A stretch of 64,000 nt of DNA from Amylostereum areolatum. Its lineage: Eukaryota; Basidiomycota; Agaricomycetes; Russulales; Stereaceae. Shown piece after piece: positions 57,699 to 64,000 of the stretch; the first letter of the stretch is position 1; the number at the start of each line of letters is the position of its first letter. Where the stretch lies: assembly GCA_012932865.1 (NCBI GenBank), contig SAXG01000097.1, positions 58,536-122,535 of the forward strand, given 5' to 3'. The position numbers and the translations under genes were made by a program. The notes under the pieces were generated by a model, which saw only the letters and a list, made by a program, of their open reading frames with translations, was not told where the DNA came from and did not search any database.

Positions 57699-59939
57699 CT
57701 TGCGCGATGGGCGACGGCGTGTGTGCGTGAGCAGGCCGACGTGCCACCGGGGTATAAGTACTTACAGCGTACACCGGACTCGGACGCGATTCGAACTTCG
57801 GAGGACGGTAGCGCGCCGGGTTAGCGGTTGCTGAAGAACTTGGGTTTTGGGACCTGGGTCGCGCTGCGTTTTGGACGTCGTCGTCGGGCTAGCAAGGAAG
57901 TAATAGGTATGTACCGGTACCGGGAAGCGGTCGAACGCGGGGAGGGAGAAGCCGACGGCGACGGCCCACGATGCATGATGGCGCAAAGCAAAGCGGCCAC
58001 CGGTCACCGGTCACGGCCAGTGAGTCTCGAGACGTCGACGCGAAAAGAAAGAAAGAAAAAGGGAGAAAGAAGAGAAAAGACCGCAATCGAAACCGAAAGT
58101 GAGCGGGGTTTTCGGAGGGCGGGGCAACTGCAACGAACTGACTTATGTACTTGGGAAGGCGGGCCCCGTCACTTCGACGGCGGCGCCGCTGCCGCCGCCG
58201 ACGTGCCAGTCCGACAGCGACGTCGACTCCGAGGCCCGGCGGTCCTCTGCGATGAGCTCGCCGCCGCTCAGCCTCCTTGCCAGTTACTGCGTGTGAGGGC
58301 ATTCGCGCGACGCGCACCGCGTCGCGTGGTTCCGTCCAAGTTCCGTCCAAGTTCGCAGTTCTGTCGGATCTCGAGGGATATACGTGCTTATGCTAATGCC
58401 GATGCGGAACGGCGAGTCGCGACGGGGCCGGCGTCGCGTCGCGTCGCAGGCCTGGGCCTACATACAATGGTATGGGCGTTGGGATGGGATGGGGGTGGGG
58501 GGTGGTGTGCATGACGACCTCAGGCTGGCGCGGACGAGGACGAGGGACGACGGGCGGTGCCCGAGGGGCGCGCCGCCGTTCGAGCGGCGCAACGATGCAT
58601 ACTTATTGGTAGGCAGGTAGTGTGCGCAGGACGCGGAGCCCGTTCCGAAAGCTCGAAGCATCGACCGCGGTGATGGGTGAGCGTGGTGAGCGCTTGAGCG
58701 GTCGACCCCGACACGCCCGACGTTGGAGGGCGGGGCGGACGGCAGAAGCGATTTCTTTTATGGCCCCCCCCCCCCCCTTTGGGGCCGGGGGCGGGCGTGT
58801 CCCGGTCGGTCTCTTTCTCTTTCTCTTTCTCTGCGTGCATGCGTGTGTGTGTATGTGTGGCATTCGGCAGGGAGGCGGACGGGGCGAAGGGGGTGTGCGT
58901 GTGTGTGTGTGTATGTGGGGTCGGTGGTAGTGTAGTGGTGTATATGTGCGTGGGTGTTGGGACGAACGAAGGCAAGGCAAAGGCGAGGCGAAGGGGGAGC
59001 TGAACGGGGTAGAGCGCGAGAAAGCACGCGAGAGCGACGGTCATATATTAGAAGGGAGAACGAACGCGCGAACGGGGACCTGCGCAGAGCCCCGGGACCG
59101 ACCGATCGGACGAAGAAAGAAAAAAGGCTGGAGGGCGGGCGGGGGTGCGGGCGCGGGCGCGCGGGCATAGGGTACGGGGTGTTGTTGGGGTGGGGAAGTG
59201 GGCGGGGTACGAACGTCAAGTATGTGCACGGAAGCGAAAGCAAGGGGGGGTGTAAAGAGAGCGAGTACGGGGGGCGGGAAAACGGGCATGGGCGGGGCTG
59301 GAAAGGTATAAAAGGGGGACGAAGGTATGGGGTGGGGTGGGGTTGGGACGAGGACGAGGCGAAGGCGCTGGGGAACCGAGGGAGAAGGAGAAGGAGAGAG
59401 AGGGAGAGAGAAAGAGATGGGGAGAGACGCGTCTAGAGTGGATGTGCAGGGGACGATGGGGATGCGTTGCATGGCCGAGACAAAAAGAAAAAAACCCGGA
59501 AAACGGAGAGCGAGAGGACGAGGAAACGAGGACACGCGGACGGGGAACGAAGACGGGAAAAAAAAAGATATGCGACAAGAAGGGGGGGCGATACGGGATT
59601 AGGCCTTATGTAGGGCTCGGGCGCTGGTTTCGGGCGGGGCGGGATAACGAGGAGGAGGGGGAGACGGGCGCGGGCAGGCGGGATGGGGGCGGGCGGTGCC
59701 GGTCTACAAAGTCCCAAATTGGAGAAGAAGAAAGAGGAAGAAAGGGAAGAGCGGGAGAGCGAGAGGGTGCGTCTAAAGGTGCGAGAAGGGCGGAGGCGGA
59801 GGCGGGCAAGGAGGCGGTCACGCCTGCAGTTTTGTCTGGAGGGGGAAGAGGGCGAGGATGAGCGCTGGGACGGGGCGAGGGCGAGGGCGAGGGCGAGGAG
59901 GAGGGCGAGGAGGAGGGGGAAGCGGAGGGGGACTGACGG

Positions 59940-60332
59940 GTTTTGCGCATCATGAGCGGTTGGCCGCCGTGTGCGGACGAATTGGGCTGGGCGGGGCGGC
60001 TAGGGCGGGGGGTGAGCGCGGGGGAAGGATGAAAGGGAGGGCACGGCAGGGAGGACACGCACGTAGGAAGAGTACGCGTAGGGCGAGGGCGAGTGCGCGT
60101 TGTTGGAGAGGGCCTTTTTGAGCTGGGGGACGCGGCGGTGAGTGAGTGAGTGTGTGGCGCTCGGAGGAGGGTGGCGGACCTTTGCCTCGCTCTGAGCGGC
60201 GTGCTGGCCCGGGATGGAGGGGCTGTAGAGGGAGACGTTGGCGAGGCTCTTGGCCTGAGGGAGGGAGGAGAGCTGGGAGGAGAGGCTGGGGAGCGCGAGG
60301 AGGTGCGCGGGCGCGTTGGACTTTGCGGACAT
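59940..60332 (-). CDS. Short unknown gene, 3' end unresolved
   Basis: The ATG at 60332 opens 51 codons (MSAKSNAPAHLLALPSLSSQ ... GQHAAQSEAK) ending at 60180 in a gtccgc donor. A short intron ends ccccag, and the exon 60122-60063 adds LKKALSNNAHSPSPYAYSSY before a strong gtgcgt donor. This composition is unlike the low-complexity noise around it and looks like real coding sequence. After that the frame becomes ambiguous: an acceptor (ctag, exon from 59999) continues PPRPAQFVRTRRPTAHD, and a further intron with a long pyrimidine tract may follow. I cannot name the family. The coordinates cover only the part I can support, and the gene may extend to about 59606. Confidence 0.4.
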
Positions 60333-62704
60333 CGGGAGCGGGCGGGTGGATACAAATACAGGAGGGGACGAAGGGGGAGGGGGAGACCGAACAAAGCGGA
60401 GGGGGGAGGGGGGATGGGAAGAGGCGAACCGAGGAATAGACTTTATAGGACGCGAAAAGAGGGAAAGAGTCTGGGCCGCGCGCGGTTCGTTTGCGTTCGC
60501 GACGACGGACGGCGACGGCGGCAAACCCTGGCGTATGATATGTCAGATATCGAGCCCGCGCCACGCCCTCGGCCTCCCTCAGCCTTCCGTCACCCACCCC
60601 CCCACCCCCGGCCATCTCCCAGTCCCCAATCTTGCCGCCGCCACGCGCCCTTGCGCCCGATAACGCTTCAGCTTCCTGGCCAACGCCCTGCTTCAGTCGG
60701 ACCGCGTTGGGTGGGCACGGACACTCCCACGGGCCCACGTTCCCCAGACCCTGAGATCTGAAGTGAGAGCGTGCGCACGCGAGAGGCGATAGGGATGACG
60801 ACCTCGGCCAACGGTCCATGTCTGTCCATGTCCTCATTTCCCCCTTCCTTATTCTATTCTAATTTCTACCTTGCACACTTGACACTTCCTCTGATCTCGC
60901 CTGCGCCCTTCCCATTTCCCCCTTCCGTCCCCGGTGATCCTCCAGCCTCTCGTCATACTTACTTACAATGCACGCACGCACCCCCACGACCTCGTCTCGT
61001 CTCGTCTCGTTGGCCACGCCCGAGCCCTTCGCGCTTCCCACGTCTTCCCCATCCCCATCCCCCCATCCCCCGCGTTCCAACCTCAGAGTCGCCCATCTGT
61101 CAATGCATCAGCCGCCACCGCATTGACATCTCCGTCCCGGTGACGTCCACCCCCTCCCCCTCTCCCTCCTCCACGCCTCCCGACCCGCCCTCGACCGCCC
61201 TCGAGGCCGTTCGCCATCCCCCGCGGGCTCCCCTCCACGCTGCCTCTCAATCGCGCCGCCCCGGCGGGTCTGCGGCTGCTGACTGCCCCGACGCCGCGTC
61301 TCGTCCATGTCCACGTCCACGTCCACCCGCCATCCGCCCCAATCCCCACTTTCCCTTCCCCACCCTCTCGCCAGCTCTCGCCACACTGGTCCCCATTGGC
61401 ACCGGGGCCACTGCCTATGATTATCGTTTGAGTCTCCGATTCCGTCGGGTGGCAGTGGCTACCACGTACTCGTTGAACATCGGCACTCGACTGCTTGCTT
61501 GCTTGCTCACCCACCAGCGCCGCGTTCGTCCGCGCACTTCGTCCGCCACCACGCGCGCGGCATCGATCCTCGGGGGTCGGCGGCGGCGGCGGCGGCGGCG
61601 GCCATCGCTGGCGCTATACGTCCAGGTACTTACTAGGCATCTGCGGGCACTTGGAGCGCCGACTGGGAGGAGGACGCCCTGGGAGGAGGACGCCCACAAC
61701 AAGGTGAAGAAGACCCCCGTCGAGGCATTCAACGCGGCGCGCGACGCGCTCGCGGGCGCACCTATCCACGTATCCTCATGTATTTATGTACATGTACGCC
61801 GACACCGTGACCGAGCGCGGCGAGCCTCCCCACCTGGCTGCTGGCATGCCGCGCGTTCGAGAGGCTCGCCGACGCCGATTCTGGCGGACATACCTACTTG
61901 TAGGCCTTTGGCCCCAAGTTCGGGCGCTCGGACGCGTTCCGTGATATGGATAAGGATGAGGATACATACGTGCCGCACGTCCCAGCACAGCACGTGCGGA
62001 CCACGCTATACCGCATACGCCGTACTCACGCCCTCGTACCGATGCCACACGTACCATACGCGCGTACCGCGCCGAACGCACATATCCAGAGGAGCCCACT
62101 GTACACTGCTCAGTTGTATCGATATCGTATGCAGAGTACGGTGACCGGTGCTCGACGTTAACGTTGCACCGGCCGACGTGGCATAACATAGCGTTCACGT
62201 CCGACGCTTCAGCTTCAGCCGCTTCCGGCGGCGCTCAGTTGCAGTTGTCTTCGAACCCACCTGCGCCCGCCCGCCTCTCTTTCCACGTTCGCCGGGGGTG
62301 GGGGAGGGGGAGGGGGGGGTCGTTCCCAACCCCCTACTTAGGCTAGCACTTAGGACTCGTCGCCCCCGTTCGACGTCGACGTCCCGGCACCTCGAGCGCT
62401 CGACGCTCGACGCCCACCGTGCGTCATAGGTGGACAGAAGCATGAGTGCATGAGTGCCCAGATGAGTCCTCGGCCAAGCTCCCAGTGCACGCCTCCTCCC
62501 CCCCCCTTCCTCCCCCCCCCCCCTCTCTCGATCTCGATCATCTCATCTCGACCCCGATCTTCGTCTCCGTAAACGCGCAAGCGAACCCCTCAGTACCCAA
62601 GTTACAGTACATGCATCGCCGCTGTGCAGTTGGCCCGAGGCCCGCCACACCTCCGGATCGACGGCCACGAACCCCCAAACCCCCCGCCTGCCCGGGGCGC
62701 CGCC
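60333..62704. other. Gene-poor region upstream of the short gene and 3' of GlyRS
   Basis: A 457-codon plus-strand frame (60771-62144) exists, but it is Pro/Ser/Arg-rich and has no domain or homologous-looking core, and its length is explained by high GC. The region contains a CGG tract (61578-61601) and further TACTTA motifs (60957, 61628, 62333). Confidence 0.5.
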
Positions 62705-64000
62705 TCACTCGACCGCCTGCACCCCGTCGTACGCCGGCAGGCGCCTGCACGCCTCCGCCCAGTCCACCGACCCGTCCACGAGCCCGATCACGAGCCCGAT
62801 CACGGCGTCGATGTCCCCGATCAGCTGCCCGGTCGTGTCGCGTTCCCTGTTCAACATCGCCGATCCGCGCGCGCGTCAGAGGCAGAACCGAAGTCAGAAG
62901 GAGAGGAGAGAGCGAGAGCGTGGGAGGAGGAGGGTGGGGCGAGACGAGGCGAACCGAGGGAGAGGGACAGAGGGGGGGGGGTCGAAGCTAGAGCGAAGAG
63001 GGGGATAGATAGGAGGGGGGAGGGGGACGGGGAAGGGGGACGGGGACTTGGGGGAAGTGCAGAGGACGCGACGTGACGTCAACGTCCAAGCCCGAACGGC
63101 CCAGCCCCGCGGAACACGGCGCACGCTAAACCGACGGCGACCTCGTCCGCGGTCCCAAAACGCGCGGTCCAAACGTGTGTGGGAGGAGGGGGGGGGCAAA
63201 TGGAAAGAAGAGGGAGGGAGGGAAGGGGGGAGGGGGGGAGGTCACGCGCACGCACCTGAGCGTCATCGTCCGATTCCGCACGGCTGTAGAAAGGAGAAGA
63301 CAAAGAACGCCCACCGGAAGCGAAAGCGAAAACGAAAGCGAAGCCCCGCGGGGGAAAAGGTCAGACGTCAGCCGAAGTCCGATCGAATCGAAGAGAGAGG
63401 GGGGGGGGGGGGCAAGGAACGGGGAATGACGCACAGGCAAAGTCGAGCGTGAGCCCGAACGGCGTGCCCAGCTCGTCGTTGCGCGCGTACCGTTTCCCGA
63501 TCGACGTGTTCGAGTCGTCCACGCGCGAGAACACGCCCGCGCGCCGGAGCTTCGACGCTGCCACGCCATGCCGTCAGCAGAGGCGAACCATGCATTGCAT
63601 GCAGGGGGAGAGCAGGGGAATGACGCACAGACTTCCTGGATGAGCGGGTCGAACTCCTCCTTCGCGCTCAGCGGCACGATCAGCACCTTCGTCGGCGCGA
63701 CCACGGGCGGCAGCGAGAGCACCTAGACCGCGTCCACACCCCAAACACCGGAACCCGTCAGCTGACCGCGCATGCCCACCCCCACGCACGCCGCGAACGA
63801 AATGCATGCACTCACCCCACGCTCGACGTCCTGCTCACGCGCCCAGAAGTTGTGCTCGAGCAGGACGTACAGGATGCGGCCGAGGCCGAACGAGGGCTCG
63901 ATGACGTTCGGGGTGTACTCCCGCACTGTAGACGAATAAGCTTCATTCATCTCGGCCCCTCTGAGAGAGGAGAGAAGAGAGAGAGAAAGTGCACGCACCC
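62705..64000 (-). CDS. grs1: Glycyl-tRNA synthetase, C-terminal part (gene continues past window edge)
   Basis: Class II aminoacyl-tRNA synthetase that charges tRNA-Gly in cytosol and mitochondria. The C-terminal end is visible as five exons. [20 protein letters not shown] holds class II motif 3 with its Arg, followed by LLEHNFW. The anticodon-binding domain reads [58 protein letters not shown] and [20 protein letters not shown], then [18 protein letters not shown]. The protein stops at 62705. Introns use gtgcgt donors. A 12-nt direct repeat (62779-62802) duplicates VIGL in the last helix. The N-terminal catalytic core lies outside the window. Confidence 0.95.
62779..62802 (-). repeat. In-frame 12-nt tandem duplication in glyRS
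   Basis: Two exact copies of cgagcccgatca give VIGLVIGL on the minus strand near the protein end. Confidence 0.8.

Larger units (their letters stand above)
53504..59939. other. Long gene-poor, compositionally unusual region
   Basis: More than 6 kb in which I can support no protein gene. All long frames are Arg/Ser/Pro-rich low-complexity translations on both strands, without splice or domain support. It holds C-homopolymers (55395-55420, 58764-58777), a GCG tract joined to TATATATA (57659-57698), a GACTTT repeat (about 57478-57510), a hairpin (57104-57173), TAAGTA/TACTTA palindromes and a long purine-rich stretch (about 59240-59940). It could be a long regulatory region or hold noncoding RNA genes. 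Confidence 0.5.

Noticed and set aside
10763..61996. Repeated CACGTG sites as a shared regulon
   Set aside because: About eight were seen, but roughly twenty are expected by base composition, so there is no enrichment.
60771..62144. 457-codon plus-strand open frame
   Set aside because: Pro/Ser/Arg-rich throughout, with no domain, no splice logic, and CGG-repeat translation inside it. High GC explains the lack of stops.

Overview
The window looks like nuclear DNA of a filamentous basidiomycete, most likely a wood-decaying agaricomycete. It is GC-rich, and its genes are cut by many 50-60 nt GT-AG introns, some of which flank exons of only 7-24 nt. It carries a glyoxal oxidase and a family PL26 rhamnogalacturonan lyase. 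The order and species are inference. Gene models were spliced by eye from reading-frame continuity, splice consensus and conserved protein motifs.

Layout: 1-1005 (-) broken or partial F-box/LRR gene; 1941-4249 (+) secreted six-hairpin-type glycosidase; 4843-7656 (+) acid sphingomyelinase-like phosphodiesterase; 7912-8977 (+) triosephosphate isomerase; 10609-9350 (-) unknown coiled-coil protein; 15323-11195 (-) large, mostly disordered F-box-like protein; 18271-16013 (-) cytochrome P450; 19250-20532 (+) succinate dehydrogenase iron-sulfur subunit; 23311-21533 (-) FHA-RING ubiquitin ligase of the Dma1/Chfr type; 28366-25237 (-) unknown protein; 28653-30497 (+) C2H2 zinc-finger protein; 32653-31038 (-) Atg27/MRH-like membrane protein; 33397-37366 (+) PL26 lyase; 39556-37591 (-) glyoxal oxidase; 41681-40930 (-) ATG12 copy A; 43169-42021 (-) SAM methyltransferase; 46410-43882 (-) and 49401-47016 (-) tandem bestrophin-like channel genes; 49999-50612 (+) ATG12 copy B; 51357-53503 (+) NYN-domain protein; 60332 to about 59940 (-) short unknown gene; 64000-62705 (-) C-terminus of glycyl-tRNA synthetase.

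Housekeeping functions (TPI, SDHB, GlyRS, Dma1) alternate with genes for plant-polymer attack (glycosidase, PL26, glyoxal oxidase) and a secondary-metabolism or detoxification P450. The most unusual block is 40.9-50.6 kb. It holds two intact ATG12 genes, each ending in the Ala-Trp-Gly needed for conjugation, and two bestrophin-like genes, with a methyltransferase between the copies. ATG12 is normally single-copy, so this looks like a rearranged segmental duplication. An Atg27-like gene lies 8 kb away.

From 53.5 to 62.7 kb the sequence is nearly gene-free and compositionally odd. It has C-homopolymers, CGG tracts, purine-rich strands, a long hairpin and a cluster of TAAGTA/TACTTA palindromes.
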